Source: Erodium maritimum
Taxonomy: Eukaryota; Streptophyta; Magnoliopsida; Geraniales; Geraniaceae
DNA length: 64,000 nucleotides
NCBI GenBank assembly: GCA_963921825.1
Contig: OY997591.1
Location: 41,437,825 to 41,501,824, forward strand
Direction: 5' to 3'
Below are positions 35,161-45,836 of this stretch, piece after piece. The notes beneath the pieces were generated by a model that was not told the origin of the DNA, searched no databases, and saw only the letters and a program-made list of their open reading frames with translations. Positions within the stretch are counted from its first letter, which is position 1. Every line of letters starts with the position of its first letter. Position numbers and translations under genes: made by a program.

Positions 35161-36032
35161 ATACCTAACGAAGGCGCAGTCCCACTGTCCTTCTTCAGGT
35201 CATCCAGAAACTTTCTGCAATCCTTCTTCCAATGACTTGGTTGTTGATAGTAGAAGCAGAAATTCTTGACCTCCTTCCCTTTCCTTGGGTCTCCTCGGTC
35301 CTAGGAGGGTTAGGATGCTTCGGAATTCTCATCTTTCCTGCCAAGTGCATAGGGGCCTTCCCCTTGGCTCTCACAGTTTCCCTCTTGAAACTGTTTCCCT
35401 TGGATCCCTGATCCCTTACGTTCTTTTCAGTACTTACCAGCATGATGTGTAACTCTGAGATGGTCTTGTCCATATCGTGCATGTGGTAGTTCATGACAAC
35501 CCCACCATATGCACGAGGAAGGGAACGCAGAACCACATTCGCTGCCATCTCGTTTTCAATCTTAAGACCCAGTCTATTAAGATGATCGAGATACCCCTTC
35601 ATTTTCAGGACATGAGGACCCACGGAGCTCCCTGCTGACATTTTGCACGAGAGAAGTTCATTGAGGACATTGTACCTTTCGATACGTGCTCTCTCCTTGA
35701 ACATATCCCTGATGACCCCCATCAAAGTGTAGGGATCCTCAGAGTACTCCATGAACTGCTCCTGGAGGTTAGGCTCCATGCAGCCCAGCATAATACACGC
35801 TACATCAATGACATCGCTTAGGTGCTTTAGGTATGCATCCTTGACGACCGTTGTAGCGTTATTAGTTGGCACCTCAGGGAAGAACCTGTTCAGGGACATA
35901 TTCCTTGCGTTCGAATTTGAGGACTATCCTCAAGTTTCTATCCCAGACCAGGTAGTTTGTCCCATTAAGCTTGACCATATCAAGAATGGATTTTAGTGAC
36001 AAACTACTAGTGTTCGTTGATGTGTTAACCAT
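35161..36032 (-). pseudogene. Copia C2 gag (UBN2-type)
   Basis: The minus-strand ATG at 36032 starts MVNTSTNTSSLSLKSILDMV, then KLNGTNYLVWDRNLRIVLK. After a frameshift near 35900 it continues SDVIDVACIMLGCMEPNL, RIERYNVLNELLSCKMSAGS and MHDMDKTISELHIML. The zinc knuckle near 35230 is eroded. It parallels C1 gag block by block, so the two are related copia lineages. Confidence 0.8.
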
Positions 36033-37346
36033 TTTGATCTACATGACAACGTGAATTTAATCGGTAAACATAATAAATTATGAAGATCGAGTTCAAACAC
36101 CGACAGTCGATTCTAAACCTATAGAATCTTAAACCAAGAACCTTGATTCATTCGATTGAGTTGAACTAAGGCTCACTACTCAACTGAGCTATGTAGGCCG
36201 AACTCCATCCAATAACATCCAATGTGACTTTTGGCTAGGGTATGTACTTAAGTACACGACTTACCCTATCTGATACCCTAGCTCAACCTCAGGTTGAGAA
36301 TCGTAGTCGGGTCCACATATTTTCAACTATGGCCTGTCACTATGTGGGTGCTCCGCTAAGGCGCACGACACCCACATATGCCGACCAAACTTGTTACAAC
36401 GCCTTCCCATGGATGATCCACTAAGGCGCATAGCACCCATGTGACGGGGAAGTAGGAAGTTGTTGATAAATTGGGAGGTATCGGACATGACCGTTTTTAC
36501 TTGTCTTGTCGTGTTTGAACTTTTTGGCACATCATTGATGCGATAAGAATGTCAACTACATTCCAAATGTAATGACGTCTCCAATTACATCCAATGTAAT
36601 TCTTCCTTCGACCCGTGTACTACATCCAATGTAAAGACGGTTCAAGGGCTCACAAACAAACGATTAAAACCAATTTTATCTTTGCATGTGAGGTGATTTG
36701 CTTGAAAGTTTAAATCTAAGCATGCATTCTAACCATAAAATCATGCATAATTTAAACCAAGCATCAAGCATAAAGATGTGCATGTCATAGCCCCTTAAAC
36801 TATTCCCAACCCGGTCTTGAGCAATCTTGACTTCAAGCTGACGACGTGGGCCTCCCACTTGCCTCTTGACGTCCATCTGCTCCAAGTCGTTTCCTACGGT
36901 CTCCCACTCGCATTTTTATCTTCTTCGTCTCCAAGCCAGCGATAACGGTTACAATAAAATACACGACTCGCAGGTCGGGAAATAATAATTATTACAAACA
37001 AGTGGTATGACGATCACACCTTTAAAAGAATAGTTACACGCTAACACTATCGGCGTGCAGTCCGAGAAAAGCGATTAAACTACTCGGGGCTTAATAACGT
37101 GCTCCATGCATAATCATCACATCATACAACGTGTTATCAAACAGTGAGATATGACTGATTTTAATTAGCTTCAAGGTTTTGAAAATTATTACACGGTTTA
37201 TCGAAACCGGTTTCAAAAATGAATTTTCCGAACGTTTAATTTTGTGGTTCATCATGACGGTTCCAAACTCGTCGCAATTTCCCAAATGGTTTAGCCACGA
37301 CGTTCCGACTATCCAATAGTCATGACTCGACCTAGCTCCGTCCAGC
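36033..37346 (-). other. Copia C2 long leader
   Basis: Non-coding. Holds imperfect repeats of CCACTAAGGCGCA (36340-36440) and ACATCCAATGTAA (36550-36640). Confidence 0.55.
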
Positions 37347-37669
37347 GGAGCCCCATCCGGTCACGGGATCGGCTCCCCGAGAGTCCCAGTCTCGTGACCC
37401 CGAAAATTAAACTTTGTCCAAAAAAATCATATTTGATTTTATTTCGAAAATCACCAATTTCATGCATAAAACCCACATGCAAGAAATTAAACCATGTTAT
37501 CAAACAAGCATACATCGAAATATGCCAAAACATGAAATTAAGAAGCTAACATGCATATTTAAGCACTTTAAATATAATAAAAAACCAGCAAGCACTTCAA
37601 AATATCCAGCACCAAAACTGAAAATTTCAGCTCTTGTTTTTCCCGTTGGTAGCCAGGCTCTAATGCCAC
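37347..37669 (-). other. Copia leader and PBS, second copy
   Basis: Second copy of 30345-30668. The PBS is mutated (GGCTCTAATGCCAC). It adjoins the truncated C2 5' LTR. Confidence 0.75.
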
Positions 37670-37836
37670 TCTTGGAACCTGATGTCGTGGACAAGAAAAA
37701 CAAGAATTGCAGCGGAAATTAACCATGAATCAAGTAAATTTAACACTACCAAATATGAAGAACAAAGCTGAAAATTCAGCAAGGTTTCAAGAACATCACC
37801 TTGTTGTTTTGATGGATAAAATGGATAGTTTTGGTA
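37670..37836 (-). mobile_element. Truncated C2 5' LTR
   Basis: TCTTGGAACCTGATGTCG through TGTTTTGATGGATAAAATGGA matches the LTR at 30669 for about 165 bp, then similarity stops. An unassigned 70-bp stretch and a TA microsatellite follow. Confidence 0.75.
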
Positions 37837-37904
37837 CTATGATGTCTCATGTTGATCAAAACAAACCTTTAATCTTAAAGAAACACAAATCATCCAAAAA
37901 GAAA

Positions 37905-37905
37905 G

Positions 37906-37963
<58 letters not shown>
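37905..37963. repeat. (TA)n microsatellite at the left edge of FB1
   Basis: About 29 TA units. Confidence 0.95.
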
Positions 37964-37966
<3 letters not shown>

Positions 37967-39373
37967 AGCTTTTAGGTACAATCCAATCATTAGATACGAA
38001 ATACGATTTAATCCCAAGTTTGGAATCGCAGAATGCCGAAGGGCTGCGATTTCGCAAGGCTGATTTTTTTGATATTTTTTTCACCGAGTTTTTTATTTTG
38101 ATCTTTCCCGCTTCTTTTCAACTCCGATTTAATTTTTTCTTGCGCCAAAAACTTTCTTTTTTCAATATCTATCTAACAAGTAGCATATTGAATATGTTTT
38201 GAAGCAAAAAAAAAACATGTACAAGCAAAAACACAAATTGTTAACCGTACATTAATGTATGTGTTTGCAACTGCATTTGTATGGATAAGCTAATCTTAAT
38301 GTATGTGTCAGCTAATCTTAATTTATTAGCTTACACGTACAAAACATACATACACATACAAATGAAAATAGTAAGAACATACATTACGTTTAATGTACAC
38401 ATACAACTGAAACAACATGCATTAAGGTTGTAAGGACCGCTCCCAACCGATCCCGGTCGAACCGGTGACTTTTAAGACAAGGTTGACTTTCTGCCGGAAA
38501 TGTCAACTGAGGACTCGGGAAGTCACTTGGGGCTTTTCCGGGGCCCAAAAAGTTTATCCGTCATCACAGTTGGCTTAATTGGGCCGTTTCCGTTCATTTA
38601 AGTATAATATCGAAGGAAGTCGAATTTGGTCAAAATCGAGCTTTTTATCGAGTCTTTACATTTAAATTTGGACTGCTGGATTTTAAATGGAAGAGAGTGG
38701 TCCCCACTACGCCAAGTGTGACTAATGGCTTGGAGGGAAGGAAAGAGGCTCAAAAGTCATCTCTTCCCTCACTAATTGTCCACAAAAGGGATAAGAACTA
38801 AAGGGTTTTTGGTCTTTTACACCTCTAGGTCTTTTTAAAGTATTAGATGACACAAAATCAGCTCACACCTTAGTGTTGCAGCCGAAAATCACAAAGGGAG
38901 AGAGCAAGAGAGAAGCTCTTTTCTTGAGGAAGAAGATAGTGAAGAAAGTTTGGATTTTGGAGCTAGTTCTTCATCCTTTTGACTCCATTTTGCTTCCCTC
39001 TTCTTCATCTCATCATCCTAAAGGTATGGATGCTCTCAACTCTTCATTTCATCTACTCTCAATTCTTGGGTTTTGTGGGTTTTGGCTTGAAATTGATGAA
39101 CTAGCCTTATGTTGGTCTATTGGAGATGGAGTAGTGAAGTAGGATGTTGAGATAATGCTTTTGTTGAAGTTTGATGAACATTTTGGAGCTTTTGAATTGA
39201 TTGTGATTTGAAAAATCATTGGAAACTTGTTTGTTTGTTGTTTCCTACCATGGGTAGAGGAGTTTTGGAGGTATTTGATGGTTTTGGGAGCTGGAAATAG
39301 TTAAAAATGGAGTTTGATGGTGGATTTTCGGAGAAAAGGAGCTGGAGGTTGAAGAAGGACGGAACTGCCCTGG

Positions 39374-39512
39374 AGCGTCACGGATCCATGACGGATCCCG
39401 TGACGGGTGACGTCACGGCTCCGTGAGGGAGACCGTGACAGCACACGTCACGGCTCCGTGACGTCTTCCGTGAGGGTCGGTGTCACGGTTCCGTGACCGT
39501 GTCCGTGACCGA
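39374..39512. repeat. Cluster of TCACGG/CCGTGA palindromes in S5
   Basis: At least six inverted units such as GTCACGGCTCCGTGAC or close variants, including one TGACGTCA core. A similar cluster is at 59034-59145 in the E3 leader. Confidence 0.75.
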
Positions 39513-40544
39513 CCAGTTCAGAAGGGTTTTTGAGGGTTTTTCCCCGTTTTGATCTTGGTTAGGAGCTGAACTTTGGAGGGGTTTTTGGGAACCTTTTGTT
39601 ACTGTCAAGGGGAGTCTAATTAGAGTTTTGTTTTGTATTCAAAGACCACAAGACCTTGAAGAACGAAGACCTGGAAGAAAGTAGACCTTGCCGATACCCA
39701 TGTGAAGGACGGTGTGGTGACCATCGCTTGTGACAACAGAGTGTTGAGAGGAAGACCACGAGGTAGGGAAAGCCTTAATTTCTTAATTAACGCTTAGTAT
39801 GCATGATTAGGATAATAAAATTGGAAAGGTCCTAGAATCGCCTATAAGATGCGAATAACTAGAATAATCGTCTTTCAATTACTAATAAATGGATGAGTCT
39901 AGTATGCATGTTAGGATGATGACTATTAGTGAAGCTTGCTTTCAATACTTGGGAATGGTTTACTGGTAGAGAGGCTGTGAAGAGCTCTCAGATTAGTTGT
40001 GTGCTAGGTTCACAATCTTGGTTGCTAGTATTAGGATATTAAAGAGTCTAATGAAACTAGATCGAATGCATGCCTGATTGTTCTTAGTTTTACTTGAATG
40101 CTTGAATGTTCATTATTTACTTGCGTGATGATTAATTGTTGATTGAACAGATGATCGAGTATGACTGGTTGTGCCGAGCGGTACAATCAGGTGATCGATG
40201 TACCGTTGGTTCGTGACAGGTAAGTATACGGTAAGTATGGGATGATATTGGATGCCTTCTTTGTGATGAACGTGTGTACTTCTAAGATTGAGGATTAAGT
40301 GAATGTCTTGGGTGTATTGTGGTGAAAGTGTGATTCGATGAGTGTTGGTTGATGGGCGCGTTATTGTATGTTTCCTTTATTCTTGTTCTTGAATGTTAAT
40401 GTTAGTCCCTTTATCTTTATTCTTAAGATGTATGTATGAATGTATGTTTGAATGTATGTATGAATGTATGTTTGATTCGGTACCACCTCGGGGTGGGGGG
40501 GGGGGTAATCCGGTGCCGTTATGATGGTTGGAGTTGGACAGATA

Positions 40545-40840
40545 TAGTGGGATAATGAGTGATTATTGGAGCCTGAGAGCTCGGCAGATCCTACGGGATA
40601 TTGATTGATTATTGAAGCTATTGCTCGGCATAATCCTACGGGATATTGATTGATTATTGGACCTATTGCTCGGCAGATCCTACGGGATATTGATTGATTA
40701 TTGGAGCTATTGCTCGGCAGATCCTACGGGATATTGATTGATTATTGGAGCCTGAGAGCTCGGCAGATCCTACGGGATGTAGATTGATTATTGGAGCTAT
40801 TGCTCGGCAGATCCTACGGGATATTCATTGATTATTGGTT
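40545..40840 (+). repeat. 43-bp tandem repeat in S5
   Basis: About six to seven units built on GCTCGGCAGATCCTACGGGA and TTGATTGATTATTGGAGC. This is the S5 counterpart of the minisatellites in the other gypsy LTRs. Confidence 0.85.
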
Positions 40841-41934
40841 ACTAAGGCTTCACCCAAGTGGTGTGTCCCACGGGAACACTACTTGGCTCCCTATGATTTA
40901 TGGTCCTATGGAAGCATTTCCGAATGGTTTTTGGTGCCCCGATGCATGTACCTCCTCTGGACCGAGGGAAAATCTGACATGACATGGATACTCTGGTGGA
41001 TTGGAACATGGAAACCGAAGTGATCCCAGAACTTATCCATCGATCGGAGGCTTGAGAAAGCGAGTGGTTGGCGTGTTATCAATTGCTCCCGTTTAATCTT
41101 AATGATACTTTATATTAATTCTTTTATGGAATCTTTCAAGTTAAAGTTATCGTTAAAAGTATGACATTTATCTTATTCTATCCTAGTTCTTTATATCATT
41201 TCATCGTACTTATCTTATTCTATTTTATTGCCTATCATTTCATTGTCAACCGTATTTCTGTAATTTTATTGAGCTACCTTTGTAAACAGTTTACTATTTG
41301 ACTTAAGGGTTAAGTTATTAAGGTTTTTCCTATTGAGCGTAAGCTCATCCCCTTTGGTTTCCAAATGTGTTACAGGTGTGTCGGATGTCTAGTGAGTTCG
41401 AGGCTCGGGAGCTTTTGGACTTCTTGGGGTTTTTAGTAGAGTTATGTTGGTCTTGTGTATTGAACATCATTTATCTTACTATTACGTTGAGCTTTGACTC
41501 ACGAGGATTTGAACTACTTGTTTATATATATCTTTTTGATGGAGTGTTTATGAGAATTTTAAGGTTTTATTAATTGTTTATGATTTTTATTTATTTTAAC
41601 TCAGGTCACGTCTCGAGTCCGGTCAAATCCGGATTTGGGGCGTGACAAAGGTTGGCTTTGTCACGCCCCAATTTCAGTAAACCGAACTCGGGACGCGAAT
41701 GTTTTAAAAACAATGAAACGATGAAACCTGTTTTGGATAAACACTTTAAAAGTACCATTTGTTCAACAAAATAATAATTACATTTTAAAACACGTCCCAA
41801 CAAGTGGACAAAAGTACAAGGTATCTGTCACTAGACTCAAAAGACAAAAACTCGGACTCCGCTCCTAGCTCCACAAGCTTCGAGAGCTCACCAAGTCCGT
41901 CCCACGAACAGTACCTGTAGGAAAAGCAGCTAGG

Positions 41935-41952
41935 GGTGAGCGTTCGCTCACC
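41935..41952 (-). promoter_or_regulatory. Conserved LTR stem-loop in S4
   Basis: GGTGAGCG-TT-CGCTCACC, next to CTGTAGGAAAAGCAGCTAG. Confidence 0.6.
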
Positions 41953-42639
41953 ACCACGGATAACAAACTGACTACGGCATAATTAGCAGACAAAGCAAGT
42001 AACACCAACAACAACTCAACGCTGGGGAACACCATCCCCAACCCAAGTACTCTAACTGAACATACACCCACTGTTGCCTTCCCTGACCAACTCGACACCC
42101 TGACACGTAAAGTAGACCCGACACGACCATTGACGACCTCTTCGAAGGACGCAAAAGAGGGTTACGCAACACCAAACAGCATCACAAGGGATTACACCCC
42201 AAACAAGATCACCAAGGATCTCACACCAAACAAGATCACAAAGGATCGCAAACCAGCTGCCAAGAATGCTCACGCCCTCCCGGGACTCTAACCCGGTCAG
42301 GCCAACCCAAGAATCCTGCAACTTCCGAGACTCTAACTCGTAAGCCAGCCGGAAAATGCGTGCAACTTACCGAGACTCTAACTCGTAAGCCAGCCAAAGA
42401 ATGCTTGCAATTTACCGAGACTCTAACTCGTAAGCCAGCTAAAGTATGCTCACAAACCCAAACCACACACGCGCGGCAAGGACCCCTTTATTGCCGGGTG
42501 GGCCCCCTACCCCGTCTGAACATGCAGACGCGTGTGCTCGTGGACCCCCGTTTCATGAAGCGGGCCCCCAACCTCAGGTAACCACAATCACAATCACAAT
42601 CACAATCACAAACACGATCACAAGCAAGTTCAACACTCA

Positions 42640-43110
42640 TAGGCACTCATGGCCACCAAGACACCAACAGTAAAACTCGGACTCAACAGCCCCACAGGCA
42701 CTCACGGCCTCCCAAGACACACCGACAGTAAAACACGGACTCAACAGCCCCACAGACACTCACGGCCTCCCAAGACACACCAACAGTACAACACGGACTC
42801 AAACGCCCCACGGGCACTCACGGCCTCCCAAAACACCAAAGGTAAAGACACGGGTTCAACAACCCCACGGGCACTCATGGCCACCCAAAACTCAACGATG
42901 AAACACACTTGCAACTTACCGAGACTCTAACTCGTAAGCCAGCTAAGGACTGCTTGCAACCCCCCGAGACTCTAACTCGGTCAGGCCAGCCAAAGACACC
43001 AACTTTAGTACACGGGCTCTCATGGCCACCCAAGACACAACAATAATAACACAGGCTCTCATGGCCACCCAAGACTCAACAATAAAAGCACGGTCTCTCA
43101 AGACCACCCA
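42640..43110 (-). repeat. Minisatellite in S4
   Basis: Degenerate units with CACTCACGGCCTCCCAAGAC or CTCATGGCCACCCAAGAC. A neighbouring series of ACCGAGACTCTAACTCG units lies at 42280-42450 and 42915-42990. Confidence 0.8.
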
Positions 43111-45530
43111 AGACACCAAATAAACAATCAAACTCCGGCTTAACCAAAGCCTCCAACAGTCCTAATATCGCTAGTTTCACAAACAACCTCCGGGCATGGT
43201 CATATGCCTCCAGTAATTCAATTATCGCTAAGTTCTCTGCTCCTACGACACTACTAAGTGTCACATGCATTTCCAATATTCGCTATGTTCCCGTATCATG
43301 CATTTCTAATGTTCAATAACCTACTCAACCCACGACACCCGGGTGCCACATGCAATTCTACTGTTAACTTTCCCTAGTCAGGGCCGAGATCCGGCTACTT
43401 TTCCCTACCTCAACCGAAGAACACCCGCTACGCTTCCTAGCTGCTGACGTTCTGGCTCGCTACCTCCGAGCTTCACTTCGATCGAAGCCGGACTCTAAAT
43501 TTAACACGAAGCCACAAATTATTAACGGTTCCGCCGTTAAATTAAAGGTTACGATTAGTCCAGTTTAAATCCGATAGTTGTCTTTTACACTCGAGCGGGA
43601 TAAAAGCGGGGTCACGGCGAATCGGGTTTGAGTACCCGAGCACCGAAACCGGTGCATGCGAGGCACGGTCCCAATGCACGAGGTCCGATTCAGCGGTCCG
43701 CTTTTGTTCCTTTCTAAACCCAATTAGCAGTCCATTTTAACCAGAGTTCCAGATTCGTTCAAGGTCCACTTAAAACCGTTTTAAATCAGATCTGACTTCG
43801 TTTCCCTTTTTGACTTAAAAAAACTTCATTTTCAAATGTTTTTGCTTCCAACCAGTTCAGATCCAAAATAGACTTCGTTCCAGATCAGTCCAGATCAACA
43901 ACAATTTTTTTGGTCCGAAATACAAACATCGAACTTTTATTTCAAATCTGATTTTGATTTTAGAACTCAACTTAAACCTTTTTTTTTCCACATTTAATCA
44001 GATCTAAATTTGTTTTGAAACATAATAACAACACCTTAAAACACCAGTCTTTGATGAATCTTACTCAAAACCCATTTTTAATTTAAATCCCCTTTTTTTC
44101 TTTTATTAATTAAAACTGATTTTCGTTTTCAAAACCTTTTCCTTTTCAAATCCTTTTTTTTGATCTTTTCCAACCTCAAGGGTTCAAGTTCAGATTTGCC
44201 CAGAGATGAACATGCTCGGAAACAACCCACAAGAACCGAGAAAAGAAAGAAGGGAGAGGAGTTCGGTTTTGACACCGGCCGACCACCGGTGACGAAATCG
44301 CCGGCGACCAAACCCTAAGGGTGAGACTCTCACCGTAGGAGGAAGGAAAAAAGGCGGCGGTGAGGTCTAGAGGCGGCGGAGCACGGTGGCCTCTCGCCCG
44401 TCTCAGATCTGGGACGACGGGGCTCGGGTTCGAGGGTTCCGAAGACGAGAAGGGGAGGAGGCAGCGGACTCTCGGGAGAGAGGAGGACAGCGCCGGCGAG
44501 TCCGTCTCAGCTCTGGCCGTGCACGGTGACGGCGTGGAGGCGCGACGGAGCTCGGGCGTCTGGTCGTGGTGTGAGAAAAGGAGGAGAGAGTGGGCTCGGT
44601 GTAAGTGTGACGGAGGGGCGGAGCTCGGAGGCGGGTCGTGGCCGGGGAGCTCGCCTGAGCGACGAAGACGTGTGGGAGAGAGAGAAGGGATCGGGGTTGG
44701 GAGGTCGGAGACGGTAGGGAAACGAGAGAGAGGTGAAGGGCGAGTGAGGGCGGCGGCGGTCGTGGATCGGACGAAGAGGGGTGGACGGCGCTGGGTGATG
44801 AGAGAGAAGGAGGGAGAGGGTTCGGGTGAGGCTCGAAGAAGGAGTGAGGGAGGGGATCGGGTTCGGCTGCGGGAGAAGAGAAGGAGCAAAATTTAGGGTT
44901 TTAACCCTAAATTTTGGGTATAAATACCCAGGGTTCGGCCAACTGGTTGGGCCAGGCCCAAAGAACGAACCATCCCAGCAGTTTTTTTTTTTGTACAGCT
45001 TTCTTTCGCGCTCGATCCAAATTTCTCGATCCGGTTTTCAACCATGACGCCTTAAACGATAACTTAAACAAGTTAAAACTTTTTACCGAGGCGGTCTTCA
45101 CAGGCTTACACATACATTGAAAATTGCATAAACATACATTAAGTTTAGCGTACACATATAACTGAAAATTACAAAACATGCAGTTGCAAAAACATATATA
45201 CAAAACATACATTACGATTAGCTTATTCATACAAATGCAGTTGCAAACACATACATTAATGCACGGTTAACCATTTGTGTTTTTTCTTGTACATGTCTTT
45301 TCTTGCTTCAAAGCATATTCAATATGCTACTTGATAGAAGATCTTGAAAAAAGAAAAAAATTGGCGCAAGAAAAAATTAAATCGGGGTTGAAACGAAACA
45401 GGAAAAATCAAAATAATAAACTTGGTGAAAAAAAAAATTCAGCCTTGCCTTATGCGATTACATGCGATTCCAAGGCCAAGATTGATTCGTATTTCGCAAA
45501 AAATTGGTATGGTCGTACCTGAATATTATC

Positions 45531-45545
45531 ATATATATATATATA
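45531..45545. repeat. (TA)n between FB1 and FB2
   Basis: About seven TA units form the only sequence between the two elements. Confidence 0.9.
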
Positions 45546-45797
45546 GGGTAGCTATCCAGTAAAAACCACCCTTATTGTGCAAACTACGAACTCACCAGGT
45601 GCTAACACGTGGCGCGCACAGTGCTGATAGTTTGCGCAGCACGGTGCTAATAGTTTGTGCGCACAGTGCTAATAGTTTGCATTTGTGCTAAACTATTAGC
45701 ACCGTGCTGCGCAAACTATCAGCACTGTGCGCGCCACGTGTCAGCACCTGGTGAGTTCGTAGTTTGCACAATAAGGAGGGGTTTGTACCTGATACCA

Positions 45798-45801
<4 letters not shown>
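45546..45801. mobile_element. Foldback MITE FB2 in (TA)n
   Basis: 256 bp, almost wholly palindromic. The left arm starts GGGTAGCTATCC and the right arm, read in reverse, GGGTTGGTATCAGG. Both then share TTATTGTGCAAACTACGAAC, CACCAGGTGCT and CACGTGGCGCGCACAGTGCT over about 110 bp. No coding capacity. Confidence 0.9.

Positions 45802-45835
<34 letters not shown>
45802..45835. repeat. (TA)n between FB2 and FB3
   Basis: About 16 TA units. Confidence 0.9.

Positions 45836-45836
<1 letters not shown>

Larger units (their letters stand above)
38429..41647 (+). mobile_element. Solo gypsy LTR S5 inside FB1
   Basis: 3219 bp, from TGTAAGGACCGCTCCC to TTTGGGGCGTGACA, flanked by AAGGT (38424-38428 and 41648-41652). 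Its start is distantly related to the E1 LTR (AAAAAGTTTATCCGTC against AAAAAGCTTAGCCGTC), and the end is the shared GGGGCGTGACA. It contains a TCACGG palindrome cluster, a 43-bp tandem repeat and a stem-loop variant (TTGAGCGTAAGCTCATC near 41335). Confidence 0.93.
41659..45102 (-). mobile_element. Solo gypsy LTR S4 inside FB1
   Basis: 3444 bp. On the minus strand it begins TGTGAAGACCGCC and ends GGGGCGTGACA. It is flanked by GGCTT (41654-41658 and 45103-45107). The R-U5 half (minisatellite 42640-43110, stem-loop 41935, GAGGTAGGGAAAAGTAGCC near 43400) matches E3. The U3 carries GGGTATTTATACCC near 44915 as a possible TATA region. Long Pro/Arg-rich frames at 44176-44896 are GC-rich U3/leader composition, not genes. 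Confidence 0.93.
37964..45530. mobile_element. Foldback element FB1 in a TA microsatellite, with two solo LTRs inside
   Basis: The left arm (37964-38428) and right arm (45103-45530) are inverted copies of each other. Landmarks are TTCAACTCCGATTTAATTT, CTTGCGCC, AGTAGCATATTGAATATG and AAATTGTTAACCGT on the left, and their reverse complements on the right. Removing the solo LTRs S5 and S4 with one TSD each rebuilds a foldback of roughly 0.9 kb with (TA)n on both sides. No transposase is visible. The insertion preference resembles Micron, described in rice as a MITE targeting TA microsatellites; family identity is an inference. Confidence 0.75.

Noticed and set aside
37890..38084. Ile-Tyr repeat proteins at TA tracts (also 45657-45839 and 48280-48474)
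   Set aside because: Translation of (TA)n microsatellites.
44176..44896. Overlapping 237- and 178-codon frames on both strands
   Set aside because: GC-rich U3/leader part of solo LTR S4; low-complexity Pro/Ser/Arg composition, no motif, open in both directions.
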